Notes: generated by a model from the letters alone, not told the origin. Numbered from the stretch's first letter, positions 1 to 8,131 are shown. The stretch is DNA of 64,000 nucleotides from ECT2AJA-110-A sp035399845 (GCA_035399845.1 DAOPJV010000025.1:1-64000); one strand, 5' to 3'. Made by a program: numbers and translations.

Positions 1-92
1 TTTCCTCGGGTTTAGCCCTGAAAGGGCGACACAATTCCCGGACAGTCTCCCCTTGGAGGGGGAGCATGCCACCCGGCCGTACGGTACGACGC

Positions 93-1040
93 CTAGAGAG
101 GTTTCACCGGCACGCAGATGTCCACGATCCACTTCTTCTCGGGATGCATGTCCGCGTGGTTGTAATAGACTTCGTAACACGGCCGATCGTCCGGCTGGAA
201 CCCGCTCTGCGGCAGCCATTCGCACATCATTCGGTTCCATGCCTCGCCGAACTCTGTGCTCGTCACTTCCGTGTGGTAGACGGCGACTTTGCCGCCGGGA
301 ATCGTCTGCGTTCCGATGTCGCCTTCTGTCTTCGTCTCCGGGGGAATCTGGATGCACGCGTCGTATCGCACCTTCTCGGGGGGCGTCAGCTCCGGGCTGT
401 CCCAGCAGAGACCGAACATCTTGGCGCCCATCATCGCGAGTCCCCGAGGCCCCGCCCACTGCATGAGCCTGCCCCATGCCGCGGCCGATCCTTCCGCGCC
501 GTAGGGTCCCAGGTTTCGCGCGTAGGCGACGTAGTAGGCGGGTTGGTCCTTGACCTCAACGTTCATCTTCTGGCTCCTTTCGAATTCTGGCCAAATCTGA
601 TTGATCCAGTTCGAAAGGTACGTTGCCGCCAGCGAATCCGCGTTTGCGTCGTTGCCGATCGCGTTTGATTTCTTGCTTTGTTTCTCGGCGTACTCCTGCC
701 GGAACTCGCTGGGCGACTTGCCGAATCGCCTGCGAAAGGCCGTCGCGAAGTTCTGCGAGCTGGAGAAGCCCACGGCAAAGGCGATGTCCGTCACGTCGCG
801 ATTCATATCAAAGAGCAGGTGCTGTGCGGCCCGCTCCAGCCGGAGTCGCCGCGTGAACTCCGCGACAGTCTCCCCCGTGACGCCCTTGAAGACACGATGA
901 AAATGAAACTTGCTGAAGGACGCCGCCTCGGCGATCTCGTCCAGCGACGGGTTTTCAGCCAGACGCGCACTGATGTAGTCCATCGCCCTGCAGACACGAC
1001 GGATGTACTCACGCAGGTTGGCTTCATTGGGTGTTGGCAT
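93..1040 (-). CDS. AraC-family regulator with GyrI-like effector domain
   Basis: Predicted cytoplasmic transcription regulator of 315 residues. An AraC-type double helix-turn-helix spans about residues 10-108 (YIRRVCRAMDYI, then DIAFAVGFSSSQNFATAFRR in the second HTH). A GyrI-like small-molecule-binding domain follows from about residue 158 (MNVEVKDQPAYYVAYARNLG) to the end. In this family the C-terminal domain binds hydrophobic cations or drugs, and the HTH then activates target promoters; the ligand here is unknown. I chose the ATG at 1040, which places the HTH at the usual distance. A TTG at 1079 would add 13 residues (MNPFAALSQWRAT) and run toward the repeat at 1101. No regulated neighbour is obvious because both flanks are repeat-rich. 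Confidence 0.88.
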   Translation of the reverse strand: MPTPNEANLREYIRRVCRAMDYISARLAENPSLDEIAEAASFSKFHFHRVFKGVTGETVAEFTRRLRLERAAQHLLFDMNRDVTDIAFAVGFSSSQNFATAFRRRFGKSPSEFRQEYAEKQSKKSNAIGNDANADSLAATYLSNWINQIWPEFERSQKMNVEVKDQPAYYVAYARNLGPYGAEGSAAAWGRLMQWAGPRGLAMMGAKMFGLCWDSPELTPPEKVRYDACIQIPPETKTEGDIGTQTIPGGKVAVYHTEVTSTEFGEAWNRMMCEWLPQSGFQPDDRPCYEVYYNHADMHPEKKWIVDICVPVKPL

Positions 1041-1100
1041 CGTCGCCCGCCATTGTGACAGCGCCGCAAACGGATTCAAGCCGCATTCATTGCCGCCCGG

Positions 1101-1169
1101 CCACGCGCGTCACGCCGAACTGCGCGCGTCCGTTCTGAGCCGGCGCGTCCACACCGAGCCACGCGCGTC
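1101..1169. repeat. 20-bp tandem units, left part of composite repeat copy 1
   Basis: About 3.5 degenerate copies of a 20-bp unit built on CCACGCGCGTC...CGAG, running into an assembly gap. The same tandem array precedes the second copy at 2241-2310, where the period is exactly 20. It is the outer part of the composite element described at 2241-2460. Confidence 0.75.
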
Positions 1170-1269
1170 NNNNNNNNNNNNNNNNNNNNNNNNNNNNNNN
1201 NNNNNNNNNNNNNNNNNNNNNNNNNNNNNNNNNNNNNNNNNNNNNNNNNNNNNNNNNNNNNNNNNNNNN
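1170..1269. other. Assembly gap, 100 N
   Basis: Exactly 100 undetermined bases, a scaffolding placeholder. Aligning both flanks to the intact copy at 2241-2460 (1169 matches 2311, 1270 matches 2330) predicts only about 18 missing bases, like those at 2312-2329. Confidence 0.95.
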
Positions 1270-1400
1270 CGACGATCCTGTTCGCGTACTCCGGACAATG
1301 CGCCGCGCCGATCCGCGCCATCGTGGCGCCGCTCGTTGATTCAGGTACGCGGAATATGTTCAAATACGCCCGCCCGACTCCCTGACGGTCGCGGCTCGGA
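1270..1400. repeat. Composite dispersed repeat, copy 1 (right part)
   Basis: This 131-bp block matches 2330-2460 with one difference that I can find (position 1363 versus 2423). It ends in GACGGTCGCGGCTCGGA, which is the reverse complement of the start of the inverted copy at 5628. The remainder of the 1041-1607 stretch holds only a further degenerate copy. Confidence 0.9.
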
Positions 1401-1457
1401 AGGGCCAAGGCTCGTCGCGATTGAATACCGTACTGAGCAACGCAACCTCGTTCCGGG

Positions 1458-1530
1458 CCACGCGCGTCAGCAAAGGCCCTGGCGACTGTTCGTTCGCCCG
1501 CCGAATCCCGTCCAACTTCTTGCGTCGGAA
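1458..1530. repeat. Degenerate copy of the composite repeat
   Basis: GCCACGCGCGTCAGCAAAGG followed by CCTGGCG and a segment ending GTCCAACTTC resembles the reverse complement of the right half of the copy at 5628-5792 (GATCCAACTGGG end). It is diverged and lacks the GACGGTCGCGGCTCGG end, so it looks like an older, truncated insertion. Confidence 0.5.
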
Positions 1531-1607
1531 CTTGACATTGCGCCCACAGCGGGAGACGCTAAGTGGCGTCGTTGAGCCAGTTCATCTCAATGGGAAAGGA
1601 AATACCG

Positions 1608-2222
1608 ATGAACGCCAGAAGTTCATTACTGTTTTCTGTCGCGCTGCTGTCGGCGACGTCGTGTTCCGGCGGCGCGAACCACGAACGAATGGTCAGCATC
1701 ATGCCGAATTGTGAACGGCAAAGCGCCAACGAAGCGCTGGCGATACACCAGGGATCGATGCTCACGGAATACAGTCTCGCGAGTCCTCAGCATCCGGTTG
1801 AGATAAGGCTCTGGCTCGAGCTGGACGTCGACGGACAGATAACGCGGTCCAAACCCATCATCAGTCAGTCGGCCGACGCGCGCGACGCGGCGACGTGCAT
1901 CTTCAGCGGCGTCACGGGAAATGTTCTGTCTCCCGGGGAGCGTCTCGCCTCTGTCGTGGATTGGAATGGCGCCTATCTGTACCTGAATGCGCCGCAGGGC
2001 GTTCGCATTGTGGGTACCGGCGTCGCCGAATTCGAAGGCATATTCGCATCGGGTTATCCCGGCGCCCCGGTCTCGATCGAGAAACAGATCGCCACGTGTA
2101 CCTATCCGATACGCGTTTCCACCGGCGCCGTCACATCGACTACGGATCCGAAAACGGGCGGTCCAGATACCATGACAGTTCGCCTCATGGCGAGCGTGTC
2201 AGATGTTGAGACACAGAACTAA
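1608..2222 (+). CDS. Putative exported lipoprotein, unknown function
   Basis: A 204-residue protein with a short signal sequence and a possible lipobox (SATSC, Cys at about residue 19), so probably membrane-anchored and periplasmic. The rest is beta-rich by eye, with a few cysteines and no family that I recognise. The ATG at 1608 is preceded by GGGAAAGGAAATACCG, a reasonable ribosome-binding site; an in-frame GTG at 1563 lies further upstream without one. It stands alone between repeat blocks (1270-1530 and 2241-2460), so no operon partner informs its role. The lipoprotein call is moderate because the residue at -3 of the lipobox is Ala rather than Leu. Confidence 0.6.
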   Translation: MNARSSLLFSVALLSATSCSGGANHERMVSIMPNCERQSANEALAIHQGSMLTEYSLASPQHPVEIRLWLELDVDGQITRSKPIISQSADARDAATCIFSGVTGNVLSPGERLASVVDWNGAYLYLNAPQGVRIVGTGVAEFEGIFASGYPGAPVSIEKQIATCTYPIRVSTGAVTSTTDPKTGGPDTMTVRLMASVSDVETQN

Positions 2223-2240
2223 GAACGCCATCACCTCAGG

Positions 2241-2460
2241 CCACGTGCATCCACATCGAGCCACGCGCGTCCATTCCGAGCCACGCGCGTCCACACCGAG
2301 CCACGCGCGTCAGCAAGTGGCCTGGCGTTCGACGATCCTGTTCGCGTACTCCGGACAATGCGCCGCGCCGATCCGCGCCATCGTGGCGCCGCTCGTTGAT
2401 TCAGGTACGCGGAATATGTTCAGATACGCCCGCCCGACTCCCTGACGGTCGCGGCTCGGA
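2241..2460. repeat. Composite dispersed repeat, copy 2 (complete)
   Basis: It starts with 3.5 units of a 20-bp tandem repeat (CCACGCGCGTCCACACCGAG type, 2241-2310), then CAGCAAGTGGCCTGGCG, then a 131-bp body shared with 1270-1400, and ends GACGGTCGCGGCTCGGA. Outer ends are imperfect inverted repeats (CCGAGCCACGCG versus CGCGGCTCGG), so it looks like a small non-autonomous mobile or structured repeat. Between it and the next gene (2461-2513) there are only GGCGC-rich inverted sequences. Confidence 0.85.
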
Positions 2461-2513
2461 TTCGCGTTCCCGGCGCTACGCGCCGCGCCTTTCGGCGCTT
2501 CGCGGCGCCAGAA

Positions 2514-2861
2514 CTACGCCCCGGCGCTCGCCGCCGCCGCCGCTTGTTGTTGATTCTGGGCCACGGCCGCCGCCACGTGCGATGACGTTCCCTCGGCGCC
2601 CTCCATCGCCATGACGACGGTCTGGTAGCCGAGTCCTTTCAACCCATTCTCCCAGACGATCTCGCCATATCGCCGGCTGAGGCAATAGGCGTAGCCCGCA
2701 TGCCCTACGTACAGGAAGGGCCCCTTGATCAGAATCGACGGCACAGAGAAACCGCCGTGCGGCAGCTTTGTCCGCCAGAGCTCCTCACCCGTCGCGGGAT
2801 CAATCGCGGCGACATAACGATGGGTTCCGATGTACAAAAGACTCTTCTTCGATCGCGCCAT
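2514..2861 (-). CDS. Small PQQ-like beta-propeller repeat protein
   Basis: A 115-residue protein carrying PQQ/YWTD-like propeller strands (LYIGTHRYVAAIDPATGEEL, then FLYVGHAGYAYCL and GEIVWENG). It covers roughly one to two blades, much less than a full six- to eight-blade propeller, and ends in a Gln/Ala-rich tail. It has no signal peptide and probably acts in the cytoplasm; its function is unknown. The ATG at 2861 follows AAGGAGGCCGGGC, a near-perfect ribosome-binding site, so the short form is very likely the true start rather than a fragment. The region to pheT (2862-3151) holds no gene, only the hairpin repeat at 3071. Confidence 0.75.
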   Translation of the reverse strand: MARSKKSLLYIGTHRYVAAIDPATGEELWRTKLPHGGFSVPSILIKGPFLYVGHAGYAYCLSRRYGEIVWENGLKGLGYQTVVMAMEGAEGTSSHVAAAVAQNQQQAAAAASAGA

Positions 2862-3070
2862 GCCCGGCCTCCTTAACAGGTTCAACGCGGTACCCCGAAC
2901 AAGATAACTCAAATGCCATGAACCACGCGCCCATCGTCTCCCCCGCGCACCGTCGCGCCACCCGATTCGCCGCCCGAATTTGCGCCCGTTTGCGAGCGTT
3001 TGCACGTTGCTTTTTCTCATCCTCTACCCTTTGGAGCCCCGAGCGAACGCCCCTACAATGCCCGCCCAAC

Positions 3071-3111
3071 GGGTGGCCCATCCCTTCAGGGATGGGTTCA
3101 CGATGATCGGC
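3071..3111. repeat. Second repeat family (TTCA-loop hairpin), copy before pheT
   Basis: GGTGGCCCATCCCTTCAGGG followed by ATGGG and TTCACGATGATCGGCG forms a hairpin (CCCATCCC/GGGATGGG, loop TTCA or shorter). The same core occurs at 5547, 5825 and, inverted, at 6141, so pheT is bracketed by it. Confidence 0.75.
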
Positions 3112-3151
3112 GCGCGAGACAACTGCAACGAAGCGGAGCTGCAAACGCCCT

Positions 3152-5542
3152 ATGTATATCTCACTCAACTGGCTGAAGGATTTCGTGGACATCCCCGCCA
3201 CGATTGACCCGCGACAACTCGCGCTGGACTTCACAGTCACGACGGCCGAAGTCGACGGCGTCGAGCACGTGACGCCCAACTTCAAAGGGCTCGTCGCCGC
3301 CCGGATCGACGCCGTGGAACAGGTCCCGGGCGAGGCCAAACTCCGCGAAGTAAAACTCCACGCCGACAGGGATTACGTCACGCTCAGTTCCGCGCCCAAC
3401 CTCAGCGTCGGCGATCTCGTCATGTTCGCCCCACCCGGCGCGAGTGTCGCCGGCCACGAAGTCGGCGTGACGGATCCGAAGGGACGCAGGGCCGAGGGCA
3501 TGATCGTCGCCGGCCAGGGCATTGGTCTGACCCAGGTCGGGGCCAACGCGATGTTCCTGCCGCCGGACACGACGCCCGGCTCGCCGATCGATCCCGCGCC
3601 CTTCGACGACTGGCTGATCGAAATCGATAACAAGTCCATCACCCATCGGCCCGACTGCTGGGGGCACTACGGCGTCGCGCGCGAAGTCGCCGCCATGCTC
3701 AGGCTCCCGCTGAAGCCCTACGACATCACGCCGCTCGAACAGCTCAGGTGCGACAAGCCGGCCATTCCGATCGAAATCGACGATGCGACCATCTGTCCGC
3801 GCTACAGCGCCTTACTGATGACCGGTCTCAAGCCGATCCCGTCGCCCGTCGAAATGCAGGTTCGCGTCGCCCTCTGTGGCATGCGCCCCATTGATCTGCT
3901 CGTCGACCTGACGAACTACATCATGCTCGAACTCGGCCAGCCGATGCACGCCTTCGATGGCGCCATGATCCCCGACGTTCAGGTAGGCCTCGCAAAGAGC
4001 GGCGAGAAATTCAAAACGCTGGACGGCATGGACCGATCAATGCCCGATGGCACGCTGATGATCCAGACGGGTCGCAAGAGCGTCGCCATTGCCGGTGTCA
4101 TGGGCGGCGCCGAGACGGAAGTCGGTCCCGAAACGCAATCCGTCCTGCTGGAGTCGGCGAATTTCGACGCGCCGACGATCCGCCGCGCCGCGACAAAGAT
4201 GGGCCATCGCACGGAGGCCAGCGCGCGATTCGAGAAGTCGCTCGATCCGGAGAATACGGTCATCGGCATCGCCCGCTTCCATAAGCTGGCGACGGCGTCG
4301 CTGCCGAATGTGGAGCTGGCGAGCACACTGAGCGACTGCTACCCGGCGCCGAAACAGCCGAAGGCGATCCGCATCGACTGTGACTTCGCGGCGAAGTTCA
4401 TCGGCAAGGCGATTTCGCAGGACGAGATCGTCGGGATTCTGGAAGCCATCGAGTTCAGGTGCGAGCGTGACGGCAGGTTCCTGAACGTGACACCGCCGAC
4501 CTATCGCGCGACGAAGGACATCGAAATCGAAGCGGACATCATCGAGGAAGTCGCCCGCTTCGTCGGCTACAACTCGATCGAGCCGTCGCTGCCCACGCTG
4601 ACGAGTCGGCACTTCGAAGAGCAGAGCGACCTGGTGCTGGAAGAGAAGACGCTCGATTACTTCTGCGCCGGCAGCGGCTTCGTCGAAGTCCACGACTACA
4701 TCTGGTACGACGATGACTGGCTCCGGACACTCGGCTACGAACCGGGCGAGTGCATCACGCTCCAGAACCCGGCGGCGGCCAACTGCTCGCGACTGCGCAA
4801 GGCGCTCGCGCCGGGGCTGATCCAGTTCGCCGAACGGAATCGCCACAACTATGACGCGTTTCGCCTGATCGAGATCGGCGGTGTCTTCGAGCCCGGCCAG
4901 GACAGCGTCGAGGCGTCGCAGCATCGGCGGATGGGACTCGTCGTCGCGCGGCAGGGCAAGAAGGCGGACAGCGTCGTGTGGAACGACCTGCACGAGGCGC
5001 TGGCCGACTGGGCGCGACACGTCTTCGAGCGATCGCTGGCGTACAAGGCGTGCGACGCGACGTATCCCTGGGAGGACGCCGACCGCATCGCGAGTGTCCA
5101 CGTCGCCGATCGCGAACTGGGCCGCGTGACACTGCTGCCCCTGGCCATGCGCAACAAGATCGACGAGCGACTGAAGAACTGGTCGTTCGCCATTGCGGAA
5201 CTGCGGCTCGACGTGATGCTGGACCTGCTCGGCCATCACGAGAAACTGCCGAAGGTCCCGAAGCACCCGCAGGTCGAGCTCGACTTCAGCGTCATGATCG
5301 ACTCGGCGCGCCAGTTCGCCGCGGTGCGCGAAGACCTGTCGAGCTATTCCCACCCGCTGCTCAAACGCATGAGCTTCGTCGAGGCCTACGAAGGCGGCTC
5401 GATCCCCGCCGGCAAACGCAGCCTCACGCTTCGCACCGAGATCGGTCACGACGAACGCACGCTGACGGACGAGGAGATCCAGGGCTTCCAGTCACAACTG
5501 CGTGACACGCTGCAGGCCAAAGGCATGGAACTCCGCGCGTAA
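3152..5542 (+). CDS. pheT: Phenylalanine--tRNA ligase beta subunit
   Basis: A 796-residue cytoplasmic subunit of the alpha2-beta2 enzyme that charges tRNA-Phe. Domain order is typical: start MYISLNWLKDFV, EMAP/OB-fold tRNA-binding domain about 40-148, B3/B4 editing domain about 216-385 (NKSITHRPDCWGHYGVAREV precedes it), B5 domain about 403-475, catalytic-like core about 480-690 and C-terminal FDX-ACB anticodon-binding domain about 699-795. Length matches the usual ~790-800. The alpha subunit gene pheS, often adjacent, is not in the window. A GGAG about 14 bases before the ATG is the nearest ribosome-binding site. The gene is bracketed by copies of two repeat families. Confidence 0.97.
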   Translation: MYISLNWLKDFVDIPATIDPRQLALDFTVTTAEVDGVEHVTPNFKGLVAARIDAVEQVPGEAKLREVKLHADRDYVTLSSAPNLSVGDLVMFAPPGASVAGHEVGVTDPKGRRAEGMIVAGQGIGLTQVGANAMFLPPDTTPGSPIDPAPFDDWLIEIDNKSITHRPDCWGHYGVAREVAAMLRLPLKPYDITPLEQLRCDKPAIPIEIDDATICPRYSALLMTGLKPIPSPVEMQVRVALCGMRPIDLLVDLTNYIMLELGQPMHAFDGAMIPDVQVGLAKSGEKFKTLDGMDRSMPDGTLMIQTGRKSVAIAGVMGGAETEVGPETQSVLLESANFDAPTIRRAATKMGHRTEASARFEKSLDPENTVIGIARFHKLATASLPNVELASTLSDCYPAPKQPKAIRIDCDFAAKFIGKAISQDEIVGILEAIEFRCERDGRFLNVTPPTYRATKDIEIEADIIEEVARFVGYNSIEPSLPTLTSRHFEEQSDLVLEEKTLDYFCAGSGFVEVHDYIWYDDDWLRTLGYEPGECITLQNPAAANCSRLRKALAPGLIQFAERNRHNYDAFRLIEIGGVFEPGQDSVEASQHRRMGLVVARQGKKADSVVWNDLHEALADWARHVFERSLAYKACDATYPWEDADRIASVHVADRELGRVTLLPLAMRNKIDERLKNWSFAIAELRLDVMLDLLGHHEKLPKVPKHPQVELDFSVMIDSARQFAAVREDLSSYSHPLLKRMSFVEAYEGGSIPAGKRSLTLRTEIGHDERTLTDEEIQGFQSQLRDTLQAKGMELRA

Positions 5543-5546
5543 GAGG

Positions 5547-5601
5547 GTGGCCCACCCCCTTCAGGGGTGGGGTCGCGATGATCGGCGAACCGCGAGGTCG
5601 C
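5547..5601. repeat. Second repeat family, copy after pheT; possible terminator hairpin
   Basis: These 55 bp are identical to 5825-5879. The first part folds as CCCACCCC-CTTCA-GGGGTGGGG five bases after the pheT stop, without a T-run, so termination is only possible. Confidence 0.85.
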
Positions 5602-5627
5602 TGAGTAACCATCAGCGCACGCCGCGA

Positions 5628-5792
5628 TCCGAGCCGCGACCGTCAGGGAGTCGGGCGCGCGGAGCCGAACATGTCGCGCGTATCTGAATCAACGAGCGAA
5701 GCGCCGATGGCGCGCATCGACGCACCCAGTTGGATCAAATTTCGCGAAGCGGCGATCGGACGCCAGGCCACTTGCTGACGCGCGTGGCTCGG
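5628..5792. repeat. Composite dispersed repeat, copy 3 (inverted, complete)
   Basis: A 165-bp element in reverse orientation to copies 1 and 2. It starts TCCGAGCCGCGACCGTCAGG, ends TGACGCGCGTGGCTCGG, and the termini are imperfect inverted repeats. Its last 111 bp (5682-5792) match 5980-6090 with two differences. It encodes no credible protein. Confidence 0.85.
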
Positions 5793-5824
5793 TACGGCGC
5801 CCGCGCGATCCGACGATTGGTTGA

Positions 5825-5879
5825 GTGGCCCACCCCCTTCAGGGGTGGGGTCGCGATGATCGGCGAACCGCGAGGTCGC
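5825..5879. repeat. Second repeat family, duplicated copy at assembly gap
   Basis: Identical to 5547-5601 over 55 bp, ending exactly at the N-run. Together with 5980-6090 it shows that the 5547-5792 block is tandemly duplicated. Confidence 0.85.
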
Positions 5880-5979
5880 NNNNNNNNNNNNNNNNNNNNN
5901 NNNNNNNNNNNNNNNNNNNNNNNNNNNNNNNNNNNNNNNNNNNNNNNNNNNNNNNNNNNNNNNNNNNNNNNNNNNNNNN
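5880..5979. other. Assembly gap, 100 N
   Basis: Exactly 100 N. The left flank is offset 278 bp from its duplicate and the right flank 298 bp. If the tandem duplication is exact, the true gap is about 80 bp and resembles 5602-5681. Confidence 0.95.
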
Positions 5980-6090
5980 ATCTGAATCAACGAGCGAAGC
6001 GCCGATGGCGCGCATCGACGCACCCAGTTGGATCGAATTTCGCGAAGCGGCGATCGGACGCCAGGCCGCTTGCTGACGCGCGTGGCTCGG
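5980..6090. repeat. Composite dispersed repeat, copy 4 (partial, at gap)
   Basis: It matches 5682-5792 with two substitutions (A to G after GTTGGATC, and A to G after CCAGGCC). The left part lies in the assembly gap. Confidence 0.85.
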
Positions 6091-6140
6091 TACGGCATGT
6101 GGCGACGGCTTGTCGGTTGTGGTTTCGACATCGCGCGACG

Positions 6141-6180
6141 CCATCATCGTGACCCCATCCCTGAAGGAATGGCCCACCCT
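6141..6180. repeat. Second repeat family, inverted copy beside folK
   Basis: CCATCATCGTGACCCCATCC, CTGAAGGAATGG and CCCACCCT form the inverted form of the hairpin at 3071, ending two bases before the folK stop. In the folK direction it could act as a terminator stem, but no T-run follows. Confidence 0.7.
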
Positions 6181-6181
6181 C

Positions 6182-6664
6182 TTACGCGTCGTCTTCCAGC
6201 GCATTCAGGATCGCTGAGAAGGATTCTTCCAAGACCGGGTGGAATCCCTCCGGCGCGATATCGCAGAGGGGGCGCATCACGAACGTTCGCTCGTGCATCA
6301 TCGGGTGCGGCAGTGTCAGTTCGGGTTCGCTGCGGATCTCGTTGTCGAAGAGCAGCAGATCGAGATCGATCGTTCGCGGTCCCCATCGTACGGCGCGCTT
6401 GCGGCCTAACGAATCCTCGATATTCAAACACACGGCGAGCAGGCGCTCGGGCGACAGGCTCGTATGAACGCGGGCGACACCGTTGATGAAAGGGTCCTGA
6501 TCGTCGGGACCTCCCTCGGCCTCAGTCTCGTAAAGCGGCGACACGACATCGATGTCGACACCCTTCGTCAGTTCGAGGGCGTTGAGGGCGGCGGCGATGT
6601 TCTTCTCGCGCCGACCCATGTTCGAACCGAGCGCGATGTAGGCGACGTGCGGCTGATCGCTCAC
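6182..6664 (-). CDS. folK: HPPK, folate biosynthesis pyrophosphokinase
   Basis: 2-Amino-4-hydroxy-6-hydroxymethyldihydropteridine pyrophosphokinase, 160 residues. It transfers pyrophosphate from ATP to hydroxymethyldihydropterin in the cytoplasm, a step of folate synthesis. Visible family motifs: AYIALGSNMGRREKNI near the N-terminus, then the signature RWGPRTIDLDLLLFD, and LPHPMMHERTFVMRPL. The start is a GTG at 6664 whose GTGA overlaps the stop of the upstream aminotransferase, with GCGGAG about ten bases before it, so the two are translationally coupled. Longer readings into the aminotransferase gene look like out-of-frame shadow. Confidence 0.95.
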   Translation of the reverse strand: MSDQPHVAYIALGSNMGRREKNIAAALNALELTKGVDIDVVSPLYETEAEGGPDDQDPFINGVARVHTSLSPERLLAVCLNIEDSLGRKRAVRWGPRTIDLDLLLFDNEIRSEPELTLPHPMMHERTFVMRPLCDIAPEGFHPVLEESFSAILNALEDDA

Positions 6665-7833
6665 CAACGGATCTCCGCGAGCCGTCGCCCCGCTTCGAGG
6701 ATGCGTTCCTTGTCTACTGTCAGCGCGAAGCGGACATAGGCGTCGCCATGCCGGCCGAAGCCGACGCCGGGAATCGCGACGATCGCCTGCTCGTCGAGCA
6801 GCTTCTTGGCGCAGGCCATCGAGTCGTAGCCCTTCGGACACTTCGCCCACACGTAGAACGTCGCGCGCGGCGACTCCACTTCAAAGCCCGCGGAGCGGAG
6901 CAGCGGAACCAGGGCGTCGGCGCGCTCCTTGTAGAGCTTTCGAATCCCGACGATCTCTTCGCGATCGTACCCGTCCATCGCGGCGATGGCCGCCTCCTGG
7001 ACGGCGCCGAAGATGCCTGAGTCCATGTTGCCCTTGATCTTGGCGAGAGCGGAGAGCGCGTCGGGATGGCCGACGGCAAAGCCCGCTCGCCAGCCCGTCA
7101 TGTTGAAGGTCTTGCTGAGCGAGTGCAGCTCGATGGCGACATCCATGGCGCCGGGGACCTCGAAAATCGAGTGCGGTCTGTCCGCGTCATCGAAATAGAC
7201 TTCCGTGTAGGCGGCGTCGGAGCAGATAAGGAAATCATGCTTCTTCGCCAGGGCGACGCACTTCTCACAGAACTCGAGCGTCGCCGGCGCGCCGGTCGGA
7301 TTGTTCGGGTAGTTGATGAACATGAGGCGCGTCCTGGCGAGAACGTCCTCAGAAATTTCGTCGAGATTCGGCAGAAAGCCGTTGCGTTCGAGCAGCGGCA
7401 TCTCGTGCGGTATTCCGCCGGCAAAGATCGTGGCGCTTTGGTAGACGGGATAGCCGGGCGACGGAACCAGGGCGACATCGCCCGGATTGATGACGGCGAG
7501 CGGCAGGTGGCCGAGCCCCTCTTTCGTACCGATCAGGGCGACGACCTGCGTTTTCGGATCGACGCTGACGCCGAAGCGCTTCTGCATGAAGGCGGCGGCG
7601 GACTGTCGGAACGCCATGCTGCCGATGCCAAGCGCGTAGGGATGGTTCGACGGTTTGCCCACGGCCTCGCGCATCCGATCGACGATGAAACCTGGCGTCG
7701 GCTTATCGGGATCGCCGACGCCGAAGCTGATGACGTCGCGACCGGCGGCGATCGCCTCGCTCTTCATGCGATCGATTTCGATGAACAGGTACGGCGGCAA
7801 TTCGTCGAGCCGTGCGGCTCTGGCAAATGGCAT
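6661..7833 (-). CDS. dapL: LL-diaminopimelate aminotransferase-type PLP enzyme
   Basis: A 390-residue fold-type I PLP aminotransferase (class I/II). Visible motifs: DVISFGVGDPDKPTPGFIVD at the N-terminus, INYPNNPTGAPA, the DAAYTEVYF strand with the PLP-contacting Asp and Tyr, and SLSKTFNMTGWRAGFAVG carrying the Schiff-base Lys. The overall pattern and the ELPPYLFIEIDRMK start resemble LL-diaminopimelate aminotransferases, which make LL-DAP for lysine and peptidoglycan in one step. The alternative is another aspartate or alanine aminotransferase, since substrate residues cannot be proven by reading. It is the first gene of a two-gene operon with folK (GTGA overlap), a pairing with no obvious pathway logic. 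Confidence 0.85.
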   Translation of the reverse strand: MPFARAARLDELPPYLFIEIDRMKSEAIAAGRDVISFGVGDPDKPTPGFIVDRMREAVGKPSNHPYALGIGSMAFRQSAAAFMQKRFGVSVDPKTQVVALIGTKEGLGHLPLAVINPGDVALVPSPGYPVYQSATIFAGGIPHEMPLLERNGFLPNLDEISEDVLARTRLMFINYPNNPTGAPATLEFCEKCVALAKKHDFLICSDAAYTEVYFDDADRPHSIFEVPGAMDVAIELHSLSKTFNMTGWRAGFAVGHPDALSALAKIKGNMDSGIFGAVQEAAIAAMDGYDREEIVGIRKLYKERADALVPLLRSAGFEVESPRATFYVWAKCPKGYDSMACAKKLLDEQAIVAIPGVGFGRHGDAYVRFALTVDKERILEAGRRLAEIRW

Positions 7834-8013
7834 GGGAAACGCTCCTTCGTTGTTATTCGCACGGGGCGCTCTGCGCGGGCGTGCGACGAATATCGGAGCG
7901 ATTCTAGGGACGACAGAACGGCAGCGTCAATCGGGAACAGGCGGCATAAGACGCGACAGGGATTATGCAACATCGTTGCGATCGATGTTCCGTGAGACGG
8001 GAACGGGACGAGG

Positions 8014-8131
8014 GGACGAGATAGGAATCTCGTCCAAGCGGATTGTGGGGACAGGATGGGAATCCTGTCCCAGCGATTGAAGGGAATCCTGTCCCAGTAT
8101 TCGATTGGAATCCTTTCCCAGCGTTCGGCTC
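8014..8131. repeat. Tandem hairpin repeat (GGAATCCTGTCCCAG units)
   Basis: There are two perfect stem-loops in a row: 8014-8035 (9-bp stem GGACGAGAT, loop AGGA) and 8048-8071 (10-bp stem GGGACAGGAT, loop GGGA). Two further 24-25-bp units GGGAATCCTGTCCCAG follow at about 8082 and 8107. It lies in the 7834-8472 intergenic region, upstream of the aminotransferase. I see no gene in that region. Confidence 0.75.

Noticed and set aside
4..32. CTCGGGTTTAGCCCTGAAAG GGCGACAC at the window start, a sequence I recall as a planctomycete dispersed repeat
   Set aside because: Only one copy in the window, so it cannot be supported as a repeat from this sequence alone.
4037..5449. Long open frame (470 codons) antisense to pheT
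   Set aside because: Arg/Asp/Gln-rich shadow of a high-GC gene with no domain pattern; pheT on the other strand is certain.
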